Positions 16,983-25,860 of a stretch of 64,000 nt of DNA are shown here, in pieces. This DNA is from Bacteroides sedimenti. GTDB lineage: Bacteria; Bacteroidota; Bacteroidia; Bacteroidales; Bacteroidaceae. The DNA lies in NCBI RefSeq assembly GCF_040365225.1, contig NZ_AP028055.1:3534001-3598000 (forward strand). Direction: 5' to 3'. The notes below the pieces were generated by a model, which was not told the DNA's origin, ran no database searches, and saw only the letters and a list, made by a program, of their open reading frames with translations. A program made the translations under genes and the position numbers. Each line of letters starts with the position of its first letter. Position 1 is the stretch's first letter.

Positions 16983-17552
16983 ATGAAGATAGTTAGGAAT
17001 ATAGGGTTATTTGTTTTGATTGCATCGCTAATCTTGAATGCATATTTAATTTTATCTAAAAGCACAAAGAAAAGTGATAATATACAAAATATTCAATTTG
17101 CAGGACAATTTGTTTTTAACAAGAAAATGGATAGTCTATTAAATGCTTTTGTGGAAGAAGTTAAAAATGATAGCTGTTTTTTTGAAATGTATATTGATAA
17201 AAGGATTAATGAAACATATATTCTTTTAAGAGCAAGTATAGCCTATCCTAATAAAGCAATAAAAAAGCCATTTGAAGAATATATGAGTGCAAGAAAACCT
17301 CTTCTTTTTGCCTCTGTAAGAAAGAATGTTGGTTTTTTTGTATATACAGGAATAGAAGAAATGTTATCCTTGACATCTGTTGACAAACAATTTAAATTCA
17401 AAATGTATAAGGAAATGTTTTATAATTATTATTGGACAATTGTTCTCGTTAATGGCCAGTATCTTGTATTCAAAAAGGTGTTTATCAATCCTTATGGTCT
17501 TAAATTTGACTACAAGAGAAAAATAAGTTTTGAAGAGGAGAAAGGTGAATGA
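16983..17552 (+). CDS. Membrane-anchored small protein, family B of the cluster
   Basis: A protein of 189 residues with an uncleaved-looking N-terminal anchor (IVRNIGLFVLIASLILNAYLIL) followed by a soluble domain. The segment KKMDSLLNAFVEE...CFFEMYIDKRINETYILLRAS lines up with LRHDIERVLDSIMEM...VYELYIDKKDQYNSDILFYFGS of the protein at 19261, so the two form a paralogous pair. The C-terminal INPYGLKFDYKRKISF resembles a loose coding fragment at 20463-20570. The function is unknown. Codons are strongly A/T-ending compared with the helicase upstream. Confidence 0.6.
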   Translation: MKIVRNIGLFVLIASLILNAYLILSKSTKKSDNIQNIQFAGQFVFNKKMDSLLNAFVEEVKNDSCFFEMYIDKRINETYILLRASIAYPNKAIKKPFEEYMSARKPLLFASVRKNVGFFVYTGIEEMLSLTSVDKQFKFKMYKEMFYNYYWTIVLVNGQYLVFKKVFINPYGLKFDYKRKISFEEEKGE

Positions 17553-17621
17553 TATTTTTAATATCTATATCGGAAAAACACAGATTGGGTATGGTTTTAT
17601 ATGTTTACAATTCAATTTGTT

Positions 17622-17679
17622 AGATAATGAATTTATAAATAGTGGACACTGTTTATATAATTTTGTAAATGTGAAATTA
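17622..17679 (+). promoter_or_regulatory. Duplicated upstream region, copy 1, with promoter box
   Basis: This stretch (AATGAATTTATAAAT..., TATATAA..., GTAAATGTGAAAT) is repeated with few changes at 19848-19905. It contains TAATTTTG (17658-17665), a good -7 box only about 14 bases from the ATG at 17679, so the leader would be very short. Confidence 0.5.
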
Positions 17680-18236
17680 TGAAATACAGTATTCTTTTTT
17701 CTTTAATAGTAATGCTGATGGGCTGTGGACCCGCAGATAAAGATATTTATACTTTATCAGAAATTAAAAAGATTTGCAGTCCAACTGATCCAATTTTTGA
17801 TCCAAGACCTGATTTTAATCTTGTTTTTACAATCGGAGTAGATGACAGTATATATGTTTTAAATATAAACCAGCTACACAAACTATATAAAAGAGGTTAT
17901 GTAAATAAATATAAAAAGTTTTATGATTTTGCATATGAGGCATTGAATCAAAGAATAAAGGTGGATTTTAAAAAATCAACAATAGTTTATGACTATAAAA
18001 GGAGGTTTAAATTAATGCCTTACATTACAATTCTCTATAATCAAGAAGGGTTAGAAGGACTTATTGATAGGTTCTGTAAATATGATGAAAAAAGAGGTTT
18101 CTATTTTTTACAGCTAAAAACAGACATTCATATGTATGCTTCCACAATTTCATATTACTTTTTTCTAAATCGATATTACACCCTTGAAAGTGATGATCAA
18201 TTCGGAGTTTCATATACTAACATTGATAAATGGTAG
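17679..18236 (+). CDS. Small lipoprotein, family A of the cluster
   Basis: A protein of 185 residues with a lipoprotein signal (MKYSILFSLIVMLMGCGPADK; lipid attachment expected at Cys16). It is paralogous to the protein at 18515: LYKRGYVNKYKKFYDFAYEALNQRIKV lines up with LYDDGSFDFDYLSFLKKVLNQKMEL, and both end in an aromatic-rich YFFLNRYY / YFLFINNYL block and a D-D-x-x-G-V motif. No known domain is recognised. It is probably anchored in the inner or outer membrane facing the periplasm or the surface. Small lipoproteins in variable islands are sometimes immunity proteins, but no partner toxin is visible here. Confidence 0.6.
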   Translation: MKYSILFSLIVMLMGCGPADKDIYTLSEIKKICSPTDPIFDPRPDFNLVFTIGVDDSIYVLNINQLHKLYKRGYVNKYKKFYDFAYEALNQRIKVDFKKSTIVYDYKRRFKLMPYITILYNQEGLEGLIDRFCKYDEKRGFYFLQLKTDIHMYASTISYYFFLNRYYTLESDDQFGVSYTNIDKW

Positions 18237-18514
18237 CTTTTCAGAATACATATTTAGTAAAAGAGATTAAAAGATATATTATGAGATAATCAACCTGTTA
18301 TTATGAGGTTATATATTTCTTACGACGGTGGTCAGTTAAAGGTAAGTAACAATGTGCTTTCACCAAGCTATTACGGGAATAGATAAATATTAAGACAAGT
18401 ATGTATTAAATTGATGAGAGTGGATACTAAGTGAAAAATATAATGTCGTTACATAGTGTTTACTGATTTGGTTAAGTTGGTGGATATGTATTATTGCATT
18501 AAAAAAATTAAATT
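18237..18514 (+). other. Gap between paralogous lipoprotein genes, possible gene remnant
   Basis: No full gene. A 27-codon frame at 18303-18386 (MRLYISYDGGQLKVSNN..., TAA) has protein-like composition and could be a remnant or a very small protein. The rest is AT-rich without clear features. Confidence 0.25.
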
Positions 18515-19063
18515 ATGAAATCGATTAACTTTATTACATTGCTATGCTGTGCATTGTTAATTATGTGTTCTTGTAATAAAAATAAAATATCTATTGATGA
18601 ACATTTCATCAAATTAGTTTCCAGAGATATTTGGCCGTCTAAATTTGAAAGATATCCTTTTTATTGCAAAGGAGAAAATGGGAAAATATTAGAGGTTCGA
18701 TCGAGAGACTTAAGGATGTTATATGATGATGGATCATTTGATTTTGACTATTTATCTTTTCTGAAAAAAGTATTAAACCAAAAAATGGAGCTTCAGTCGC
18801 AAGGAAAAGTCGAATCATTTTATTTAGATAAATATCTGGAGAAAGCATATAGAAATATTGATTTTAAAGACTTTATGCGTATTTATTGTATCGATGAAGG
18901 AGAGAATCGTTTTAGATTAAAAAAAGGTTTTACCTATAATCAAAAGAGAACAATTTTTTATTTTTTATTTATTAATAATTATTTGTCATGTTTTGATGAT
19001 TATGCTGGCGTTTTCTGGATATTTAATACAAATATTTACAATAGTTCAGAGCGTAAAAAATGA
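18515..19063 (+). CDS. Small lipoprotein, family A of the cluster (second copy)
   Basis: A protein of 182 residues with signal MKSINFITLLCCALLIMCSC and a probable lipidated Cys at 18 or 20. It is paralogous to the lipoprotein at 17679 across most of its length: shared LY-x-x-G, a KKVLNQKMEL helix, an IYCIDEGENRFRLKKGF segment against RFCKYDEKRGFYFLQL, and a closing DDYAGV. Identity is low, so the duplication is old or the family changes fast. The function is unknown. It is followed by a 200-base AT-rich gap. Confidence 0.6.
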   Translation: MKSINFITLLCCALLIMCSCNKNKISIDEHFIKLVSRDIWPSKFERYPFYCKGENGKILEVRSRDLRMLYDDGSFDFDYLSFLKKVLNQKMELQSQGKVESFYLDKYLEKAYRNIDFKDFMRIYCIDEGENRFRLKKGFTYNQKRTIFYFLFINNYLSCFDDYAGVFWIFNTNIYNSSERKK

Positions 19064-19260
19064 AGTAATCTTCCCTAAAATAGAATGAGATTATAACCTG
19101 TGCAAACGGGAAAAATAGATGTTTAATAATTTGTATAGCGAGCAAGTGTTGAAATAATGGAAATAAATGGAGCTAAGAATTAATATCATTGAATAAGGTT
19201 GAAAATGTTTAATGTAATTGAAATAATAGAGTGTTTTTAAAATATATTGTGATAGACCAA

Positions 19261-19746
19261 ATGAAAAAAACAATTTTATTAATGCTGTCTGCCCTGACAT
19301 TAATTTCATGTAGACAGCAGAATGTGAAAACAGAAAATGTCAGACTTAGACATGATATTGAAAGAGTACTTGACAGCATTATGGAAATGAATAAACCGAG
19401 TAAAGTTTATGAATTGTATATTGATAAAAAAGATCAGTATAATTCTGATATTTTATTTTATTTTGGTTCAACGTCGTTAACTGAAGAAGACCCTCAGTTT
19501 CAAAGTGGATCATTTCTGCAAACAGAATTAAATGATAAGATAATAAAAATTTATTCTGGTGTTGAGAAATATATATCGTCGAATAATGTAAAGAATTTAA
19601 GTGAGATAAGTGCCGAAATAAATCCTGATAGGAATTGCTGGGTAATAAAAGATCGGAATGGCAAATTGAAAATTTATGAAGTTTTCCATGCCTATCCTTT
19701 TTGTCCATTTCCTTTAAACAGTTTTAGTCCACCTGATATTCAATAA
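19261..19746 (+). CDS. Small lipoprotein, family B of the cluster (second copy)
   Basis: A protein of 161 residues. The ATG at 19261 opens a lipoprotein signal (MKKTILLMLSALTLISCRQQ, Cys17), so the longer in-frame start at 19231 is rejected. The mature part resembles the protein at 16983 (LYIDKKDQYNSDILFYFGS), but this copy is lipid-anchored where the other has a transmembrane anchor. The C-terminus is Pro/Phe-rich (AYPFCPFPLNSFSPPDIQ). The function is unknown. Confidence 0.6.
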   Translation: MKKTILLMLSALTLISCRQQNVKTENVRLRHDIERVLDSIMEMNKPSKVYELYIDKKDQYNSDILFYFGSTSLTEEDPQFQSGSFLQTELNDKIIKIYSGVEKYISSNNVKNLSEISAEINPDRNCWVIKDRNGKLKIYEVFHAYPFCPFPLNSFSPPDIQ

Positions 19747-19847
19747 CTTCAAATATTTAAATCACAATATTTAAAGTTATGACATTAAAGAGAAATTGAA
19801 ATGTCATCCAGGGTTTTAGCTGTATGCATATCCAATCAAAGTTCTTA

Positions 19848-19905
19848 AATAATGAATTTATAAATATTGTGACGCTGTCTATATAATATCGTAAATGTGA
19901 AATTT
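19848..19905 (+). promoter_or_regulatory. Duplicated upstream region, copy 2
   Basis: This is the near-repeat of 17622-17679: AATGAATTTATAAATA, then CTATATAATA and GTAAATGTGAAATT. Here the -7 box has decayed to TAATATCG and the gene starts 25 bases further on, at 19930. Confidence 0.45.
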
Positions 19906-19929
19906 AGTGTTATATAAAAAGATTTGATT

Positions 19930-20418
19930 ATGATTATTAGATTAAGATCTTTTGTATTGCTCATTGTCCTTTTTATAGGATTCTGCGGATGTAGTTCAGG
20001 GAAGAAAATCCGGCAACAAGCTATTAAAGATATATATGGTCAACCAATTAGCTTTCTGTTGAAAAAGAATAGAGAAATTTATTATTCTGTAAATGGAGAA
20101 AAAAAGATTGCTTACCCTGGAGGAGTAGAATTTAATGGTGGAAATGACTCATTATCAGCATACATTTTGTCGAAATATGTCAATCACCCAGATTATAATT
20201 ATGACGAATTCAATGTTAATGAATATTTTTTCATGCTATTTGATAAGGATTTGAATATTAAAGGAATTCGTATTATGCATAAAAAATATGCTCCTAAAGA
20301 AAGGCCTTATTATGATTCCATTTTTATTAATGCATTAAAGAGTACAGCCGGAATGTGGCGCAAGACTGTTGAAAATCAGGAATGGTACATCTATCTACAT
20401 CGGCAAAGAGTTTATTGA
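19930..20418 (+). CDS. Small lipoprotein of unknown function
   Basis: A protein of 162 residues from ATG 19930 (a TTG at 19924 is less likely). The signal (MIIRLRSFVLLIVLFIGFCGCSS) ends in a usable lipobox. The middle (YPGGVEFNGGNDSLSAYILSKYV, then FFMLFDKDLNIKGIRIM, then DSIFINALKSTAGMW) resembles the energy-coupling domain of TonB-like C-terminal proteins often found in Bacteroidota: a short self-contained domain with a central beta-hairpin and a Trp near the end. That resemblance is loose. It is the last intact gene of the AT-rich cluster. Confidence 0.55.
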   Translation: MIIRLRSFVLLIVLFIGFCGCSSGKKIRQQAIKDIYGQPISFLLKKNREIYYSVNGEKKIAYPGGVEFNGGNDSLSAYILSKYVNHPDYNYDEFNVNEYFFMLFDKDLNIKGIRIMHKKYAPKERPYYDSIFINALKSTAGMWRKTVENQEWYIYLHRQRVY

Positions 20419-20462
20419 GCTTTTTAGCAAGTTCTTGTTTCGGTCTGCCCGAAGCAAAGTAA

Positions 20463-20570
20463 ATAGTAAATCCTTATGGACCTCATAAAATAAGGCCATT
20501 GAGCTTTAACTGTGTCGAATACTATTTTAGTTTTAAAGTTCTGAATAAAGTTGGCAATTGGTCAATATAA
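20463..20570 (+). pseudogene. Possible C-terminal remnant of a family B gene
   Basis: This 35-codon frame lies directly behind an in-frame TAA and has no start codon near its beginning. It reads IVNPYGPHKIRPLSF..., resembling INPYGLKFDYKRKISF near the end of the protein at 16983. It is best read as a leftover of a lost or truncated family member. The similarity is short, so confidence is low. Confidence 0.3.
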
Positions 20571-20572
20571 AG

Positions 20573-20648
20573 AAGTCACGCACTTGTATTTTATTGATTA
20601 TTAGTCTAATATCCTCTGGGTGCGCGACTTGCGTGAATTGTGCGACTT
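20573..20648. repeat. Imperfect inverted repeat with GCGACTT units
   Basis: AAGTCACGCACTT (20573-20585) is complementary, with a mismatch, to GTGCGCGACTT (20620-20630); a second related unit TTGTGCGACTT follows (20638-20648) and runs into TTTTTTAAAACAAA. It could be a terminator. The tandem arm units followed by AAAACAA also recall the hairpin elements at 15361 and 15639. Confidence 0.4.
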
Positions 20649-20740
20649 TTTTAAAACAAATCTATGGGAAGATCTCTCTTATATATTTTATTTATGCAAT
20701 ATATTGTGTCTAAGTTGGAAAAATATTTTAAAATATATCT

Positions 20741-20748
20741 TATCTTTG
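20741..20748 (+). promoter_or_regulatory. Promoter of the GH20 gene
   Basis: TATCTTTG matches TAnnTTTG, with TTG at 20715-20717 (23-base spacing). The predicted start of transcription is about 27 bases before the ATG at 20782. Confidence 0.6.
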
Positions 20749-20781
20749 TGAGATTAATACACCTTAAACAATTAGCACAAA

Positions 20782-22743
20782 ATGAGACATGTAACTTACA
20801 TTTGCACTTTAGTGGCTTTCTTGCTTTTCGCTTCGGTAGAAGGGAAGGCTGTGGTTAATCCGAAACCATTTGTAATTCCCGAATTGAAAGAGTGGAAAGG
20901 AAACGACGGTATGTTTATTCCAACAGAAAATACAAGAGTTGTCTATCCTGTAAACGACACTGAACTTCAGCGCGTTGCTCGTCTTTTTGCCGACGATTAT
21001 AAAACGATGTTTGGTCGTTCTCTGGAAGTGGTAAAAGGAAAAGGAGGGGCAGGAGATTTTATTTTCTCACGCCGTGCAGACAAGAAGTTAGGGAAAGAAG
21101 GGTATGCAATTAAGGTGACTGACCGTGTACAATTGTCGGCTCCGGAATATATCGGGGTATATTGGGGAACCCGTACTTTGCTTCAGATAGCGGAGCAATC
21201 GGATAACAGACAGTTACCGAAAGGTACCATAAAAGATGCACCGGATTATCCGCTCCGTGGCTTTATGATAGATTGCGGACGAAAATTCATTCCACTTTCG
21301 TTCTTGCAGGATTATGTGAAGATTATGTCTTATTACAAGATGAATACGCTGCAAATTCACCTGAACGACAATGGCTTTTATAAATTATTCGAAAACGACT
21401 GGTCGAAAACGTACGCAGCGTTCCGTCTGGAATCGGATACATATCCCGGACTGGCTGCTAGAGACGGATATTATACCAAGAAGGAATTTATCGACTTGCA
21501 GAAACTTGCTGAGCAGAATTATGTAGATATTATTCCGGAAATCGACGTGCCTGCACACTCGCTGGCTTTTACTCATTATAAACCTGAAATTGGTAGCAAA
21601 GAGTACGGTATGGATCACCTCGATTTGTTTAACCCGGAAACATATACCTTTGTGGATGGACTGTTTAAGGAATATCTGGAAGGGGAAAATCCTGTGTTCC
21701 GTGGAAAGAAGGTTCATATTGGTACTGACGAATATTCGAATGCAAAGAAAGATGTGGTTGAAAAGTTCCGCTCTTTCACCGATCACTACATCCGTTTTGT
21801 AGAGAGCTTTGGCAAACAAGCTTGTGTTTGGGGGGCATTGACGCACGCTAAAGGAGATACTCCCGTGAAATCGGAAAATGTAATTATGGGTGCCTGGTAT
21901 AATGGTTATGCTGACCCGGTAGAGATGAAAAAGCAAGGGTATAAACTGATTAGTGTTCCTGACGGACTGGTTTATATTGTACCTAAGGCAGGCTATTATT
22001 ATGATTACCTCAATACGAAATATTTATATGAGAACTGGACTCCGGTGCATGTAGGCAAAGTTGTTTTTGACGAAAAAGACCCTGCCATACTGGGAGGTAT
22101 GTTTGCTGTATGGAATGACCATGTGGGAAATGGTATTTCAACGAAAGATATTCATCACCGTTGTTATCCTGCATTGCAGACATTGGCGGTTAAGATGTGG
22201 ACAGGCAAGCAGGCTTCTCTTCCTTATGACGATTTTGACAACCAACGCGCTCTGTTGAGTGAGGCTCCGGGGGTTAATCAGCTTGGAGTAATAGGTAAAG
22301 CGCCCGGATTGGTTTATGAACAAGCTTCGGTGGCTCCTGGCAGTACATTGCCTTATCGTGAAATAGGCTACAATTATCTGGTTTCTTTTGACGTAAAGGG
22401 TGAACCCGAAGCAAAAGGTGCAGAGCTTTTCCGTTCGCAAGATGCTGTATTCTATCTTTCGGACCCGATAAAGGGGATGATGGGCTTTGCTCGTGATGGG
22501 TATTTGAACACATTCAACTATAAGGTACTTCCGGGTGAACATGTAACGATTGGTATCAGTGGAGACAATCAGGCTACCCGTTTGTTGGTTAATGGAAAAG
22601 TTGTTGAGGAGTTGAACACTCAGAAACGTCTTTATGAAGAAGGCAAGAGTTCCATCAACTACGTGCGTACTTTGGTTTTCCCATTAGAGAAAGCGGGAGA
22701 CTTCAAGAGCAAGATTACGAATTTAAAAGTATATCGTCAATAA
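20782..22743 (+). CDS. Beta-N-acetylhexosaminidase, GH20
   Basis: A protein of 653 residues with a signal peptide (MRHVTYICTLVAFLLFASVEGKA). It removes terminal beta-linked GlcNAc or GalNAc. An N-terminal GH20b-type domain (to about residue 150) is followed by the barrel from DYPLRGFMIDCGRKFIPLSFLQDYVKIMSYYKMNTLQIHLND. The substrate-assisted catalytic pair is D316-E317 in HIGTDEYSN. A beta-sandwich domain fills the last 150 or so residues (YLVSFDVKGEPEAKGAELF...), likely carbohydrate-binding or LamG-like. No lipobox is evident, so it is probably periplasmic. It stands alone between its own promoter and terminator. Confidence 0.92.
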   Translation: MRHVTYICTLVAFLLFASVEGKAVVNPKPFVIPELKEWKGNDGMFIPTENTRVVYPVNDTELQRVARLFADDYKTMFGRSLEVVKGKGGAGDFIFSRRADKKLGKEGYAIKVTDRVQLSAPEYIGVYWGTRTLLQIAEQSDNRQLPKGTIKDAPDYPLRGFMIDCGRKFIPLSFLQDYVKIMSYYKMNTLQIHLNDNGFYKLFENDWSKTYAAFRLESDTYPGLAARDGYYTKKEFIDLQKLAEQNYVDIIPEIDVPAHSLAFTHYKPEIGSKEYGMDHLDLFNPETYTFVDGLFKEYLEGENPVFRGKKVHIGTDEYSNAKKDVVEKFRSFTDHYIRFVESFGKQACVWGALTHAKGDTPVKSENVIMGAWYNGYADPVEMKKQGYKLISVPDGLVYIVPKAGYYYDYLNTKYLYENWTPVHVGKVVFDEKDPAILGGMFAVWNDHVGNGISTKDIHHRCYPALQTLAVKMWTGKQASLPYDDFDNQRALLSEAPGVNQLGVIGKAPGLVYEQASVAPGSTLPYREIGYNYLVSFDVKGEPEAKGAELFRSQDAVFYLSDPIKGMMGFARDGYLNTFNYKVLPGEHVTIGISGDNQATRLLVNGKVVEELNTQKRLYEEGKSSINYVRTLVFPLEKAGDFKSKITNLKVYRQ

Positions 22744-22776
22744 TCGCCTGATTCACGATTTTTGATCTACGGGTTG

Positions 22777-22832
22777 TGCCCAACTTAAGTTTTTGTCTTT
22801 ACGACGAAGCTTATGTTGGGCATAGCTTTTTT
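22777..22832 (+). terminator. Terminator of the GH20 gene
   Basis: TGCCCAACTTAAG (22777-22789) pairs with CTTATGTTGGGCA (22810-22822), one mismatch, followed by TAGCTTTTTTTA. Confidence 0.75.
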
Positions 22833-22894
22833 TATTGCATACTCTCTTGGTTGTCTCATAATTTGCCGGATGAAATGGTGTCGGCATGATGGGC

Positions 22895-22935
22895 AAAAAG
22901 AGAGGGACTGCCATGTATTATGACAGTCCCCCTCG
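22895..22935 (-). terminator. Terminator of alaS
   Basis: GGGACTG (22904-22910) pairs with CAGTCCC (22924-22930); on the minus strand the hairpin is followed by CTTTTTG. It lies 35-70 bases past the alaS stop. Confidence 0.7.
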
Positions 22936-22968
22936 GATTCTATTAGTTATGTTCAGTAAACGCTTTGA

Positions 22969-25587
22969 TTAGTTTCCTGCAAGTTCAATGACTTTATCAA
23001 CAGCTGCACAAAGTCCGTCTTTGTTTTTACCACCGGCAGTAGCAAAGTGTGCTTGTCCGCCGCCGCCGCCTTGAATCATCTTGGCTGCTTCTTTCACCAG
23101 TTTACCGGCGTTCAGTCCACCTGCAACAAGGTTGTCGGAAATCATCACGGTAAGCATTGGCTTGCCGCCATCTTCTGTTCCGGCTACAAAGAGCAGGTTC
23201 TCGGTGATTTCTCCACGCAATTGGAAAGCAATATTCTTAGCTGTTTCGGCTGGAAGCGGTGCTACCAGTCTGATTAGTTTCATACCGTTGATTTCCTGAA
23301 CGTTTTGCAGCAGTTTATTCTTGATTTCAATCTGTTTTTCTTTCATGAAATCTTCCACCTGTTTCTTCAATCCGGCATTCTCTTCGATAGATTTGCGGAT
23401 GGCAGCGCTCAGGTCGGGAACATTGTTGAAAAGAGCTTTCAGATCGGAAAGAGTATCCTGAATGTTGTCCAGCATCTCTTCCACCCTGGCTCCTGTGAAG
23501 GCTTCGATTCTTCTTACACCTGCAGCAACCGAGCTTTCTGATACAATCTTCAGCATTCCGATGTTTCCGGTAGCTGAAACGTGTGTACCACCACAGAATT
23601 CAATAGATGAACCAAAGGCAATAACGCGTACTTCATCTCCGTATTTTTCGCCAAACAGTGCAATGGCTCCCAACTCTTTTGCATCTGCAATAGGGATGTT
23701 TCTGTATTCTTTCAATTGGATATTTTCGCGGATTCGGGCATTAACAATGTGTTCTACCTGACGAATCTCTTCATCGGTCACTTTCTGGAAGTGAGAGAAG
23801 TCGAAACGTAGTGAATCCGGACTAACAAGTGAGCCCTTCTGTTCCACATGTTCGCCAAGAACTTCACGCAACGCTTGGTCGAGTAGGTGAGTAGCCGAGT
23901 GGTTTGCAGCGCAGGCTGCTCTTTTGTCGGTATCTACGCAAGCCATCATTGGCGCTTCGAGATGTTTAGGAAGCTCTTTGGTGATGTGAACAGCTAGATT
24001 GTTTTCTTTCTTGGTTGTAATTACCTCGATTGTTTCGAATTCGCTGACAATCACACCGGTGTCGCCTACCTGGCCACCGCTTTCGGCATAGAAAGGAGTG
24101 TGATCCAGTACCAGCTGATAAAGTGTTTGATTCTTTTGTTTTACCTGACGGTAGCGAAGGATTTCTACTTCGTATTCTGTATAGTCGTATCCCACAAAAT
24201 CGGAAGTACCTTCCTTTAATACAATCCAGTCGCCAGTTTCAACAGCTGCCGCGTTACGTGCACGTTCTTTCTGCTTCTGCATTTCTGAATTGAACTCTTC
24301 CAGGTCCACATTTAATCCGTTTTCTCTCAGGATAAGTTCGGTGAGGTCTAACGGGAAGCCGAATGTATCGTAAAGGGTGAACGCATCTTTTCCGCTGATG
24401 CTGTTTTGTCCGGCTGCTTTTACATCGGCAATGGCTTTATCAAGCATGCGGATACCTGTTTCGAGGGTGCGAAGGAATGATTCTTCTTCTTCCTTGATCA
24501 CCTTTTCAATCAGCTCTTTCTGAGAAATCAGTTCAGGATAAGCATCGCCCATGTTGTCGATAAGTACAGGGAGCAGTTTATACATGAAGGCAGATTTCTG
24601 GTTCAGGAATGTATATCCGTAACGAACGGCACGGCGAAGGATTCTTCTGATTACATATCCGGCTTTTGCGTTTGAAGGCAGCTGTCCATCGGTGATAGAG
24701 AAAGCAATGGTGCGGATGTGGTCTGCAATTACACGCATTGCAATATCATTCTGTGCATTTACGCCATATTCTGTTCCGGCCATCTTTGCAATCTCTTTGA
24801 GAATTGGCTGGAATACATCAGTGTCATAGTTGGAGGTTTTTCCCTGCAATGCCATGCAAAGACGTTCAAAGCCCATACCGGTATCGATAACCTTTGCTGG
24901 AAGTCCTTCCAGACTGCCATCGGCCTTGCGGTTGAATTGCATAAACACAAGGTTCCAGATTTCAATAACCTGTGGGTGTGATTGGTTTACCAGTGAAAGA
25001 CCGCTAACTGCTTTGCGTTCCTCTTCGGAACGTAAGTCGATATGGATTTCGGAGCAAGGACCGCAGGGACCTGTATCGCCCATTTCCCAGAAGTTATCGT
25101 GACGGTTTCCGTTGATAATGCGGTCGGCAGGTAAGAATTGTGCCCAGATTGCAGCAGCTTCATTGTCTCTTTCCAGTCCTTCGGAAGGGTTTCCTTCAAA
25201 GACTGTGGCGTAAAGGCGGTTTGGATCAAGTTTTAAAACTGTTACCAAGTATTCCCATGCCCACTCAATCGCCTCTTTCTTAAAGTAATCTCCAAACGAC
25301 CAGTTACCCAACATCTCGAACATGGTGTGGTGATATGTGTCGTGGCCTACCTCTTCCAGGTCATTGTGTTTTCCACTCACGCGCAAACACTTCTGCGAGT
25401 CGGCCACACGGTGGTATTTGGCGGGCTGGTTACCCAGGATAATATCTTTAAACTGATTCATCCCGGCATTGGTAAACATCAATGTGGGGTCGTCTTTAAT
25501 TACCATTGGAGCAGAAGGAACGATCTGATGTCCTTTTGACTCAAAAAAAGATTTGAATGATTCTCTGATTTCTTTTGCTGTCAACAT
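22969..25587 (-). CDS. alaS: Alanyl-tRNA synthetase
   Basis: A protein of 872 residues (E. coli AlaRS has 876), starting at the ATG at 25587 ([20 protein letters not shown]); a TTG two codons upstream is ignored. It charges tRNA-Ala. The class II catalytic core is at the N-terminus ([16 protein letters not shown]). The editing domain has the zinc motifs HSATH and CGGTH. A coiled region leads to the C-Ala domain ending [16 protein letters not shown]. It is a single-gene unit transcribed away from the MerR gene, with a -7 box at 25633-25640 and a terminator below 22935. Confidence 0.97.
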   Translation of the reverse strand: MLTAKEIRESFKSFFESKGHQIVPSAPMVIKDDPTLMFTNAGMNQFKDIILGNQPAKYHRVADSQKCLRVSGKHNDLEEVGHDTYHHTMFEMLGNWSFGDYFKKEAIEWAWEYLVTVLKLDPNRLYATVFEGNPSEGLERDNEAAAIWAQFLPADRIINGNRHDNFWEMGDTGPCGPCSEIHIDLRSEEERKAVSGLSLVNQSHPQVIEIWNLVFMQFNRKADGSLEGLPAKVIDTGMGFERLCMALQGKTSNYDTDVFQPILKEIAKMAGTEYGVNAQNDIAMRVIADHIRTIAFSITDGQLPSNAKAGYVIRRILRRAVRYGYTFLNQKSAFMYKLLPVLIDNMGDAYPELISQKELIEKVIKEEEESFLRTLETGIRMLDKAIADVKAAGQNSISGKDAFTLYDTFGFPLDLTELILRENGLNVDLEEFNSEMQKQKERARNAAAVETGDWIVLKEGTSDFVGYDYTEYEVEILRYRQVKQKNQTLYQLVLDHTPFYAESGGQVGDTGVIVSEFETIEVITTKKENNLAVHITKELPKHLEAPMMACVDTDKRAACAANHSATHLLDQALREVLGEHVEQKGSLVSPDSLRFDFSHFQKVTDEEIRQVEHIVNARIRENIQLKEYRNIPIADAKELGAIALFGEKYGDEVRVIAFGSSIEFCGGTHVSATGNIGMLKIVSESSVAAGVRRIEAFTGARVEEMLDNIQDTLSDLKALFNNVPDLSAAIRKSIEENAGLKKQVEDFMKEKQIEIKNKLLQNVQEINGMKLIRLVAPLPAETAKNIAFQLRGEITENLLFVAGTEDGGKPMLTVMISDNLVAGGLNAGKLVKEAAKMIQGGGGGQAHFATAGGKNKDGLCAAVDKVIELAGN

Positions 25588-25628
25588 AAGCAATTATATA
25601 GTTATCAAGTTAATATTCCGAAAAATGA

Positions 25629-25660
25629 TTTGCAAAGATAGCTTGTTTTAATTATTTTTG
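25629..25660 (+). promoter_or_regulatory. Promoter towards the small frame and the MerR gene
   Basis: TTTG (25629-25632), 20 bases, TATTTTTG (25653-25660): a full match to the Bacteroides pattern. Transcription would begin near 25667. Confidence 0.65.
25633..25640 (-). promoter_or_regulatory. Promoter -7 box of alaS
   Basis: Minus-strand TATCTTTG, 46 bases before the alaS start. It lies between the -33 and -7 boxes of the opposing promoter, so the two should compete for polymerase. Confidence 0.55.
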
Positions 25661-25684
25661 TACCACATAAAGCATGAAATATTG

Positions 25685-25813
25685 ATGGTGATCCCATTAA
25701 AAACTCCTAAAAGGCGGGAAGATAAGTCTACTGACGCTCATTTGCAGATGATACTGATGATTTCTGGCAACTTTCATTTACGTGAGATGGACAGTTTTGA
25801 ATATTTCTGCTGA
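25685..25813 (+). CDS. Possible 42-residue protein or leader peptide
   Basis: An ATG at 25685, about 18 bases after the predicted transcription start, opens a frame to a TGA at 25811-25813. The product (MVIPLKTPKRREDKSTDAH..., then LQMILMISGNFHLREMDSF) is basic at the front and hydrophobic in the middle. It ends 47 bases before the MerR gene on the same strand. It has no signal peptide and I recognise no family. It may be a real small protein, a leader peptide, or chance. Confidence 0.3.
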   Translation: MVIPLKTPKRREDKSTDAHLQMILMISGNFHLREMDSFEYFC

Positions 25814-25860
25814 ATACTATCCAGATGAGATTTTAATTATTCATGTTTAAATAGAACGTT

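Larger units (their letters stand above)
20419..20781 (+). other. Gap after the lipoprotein cluster
   Basis: No intact gene. It contains a probable gene fragment (20463-20570), an inverted repeat (20573-20648) and the promoter of the GH20 gene. Confidence 0.5.
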
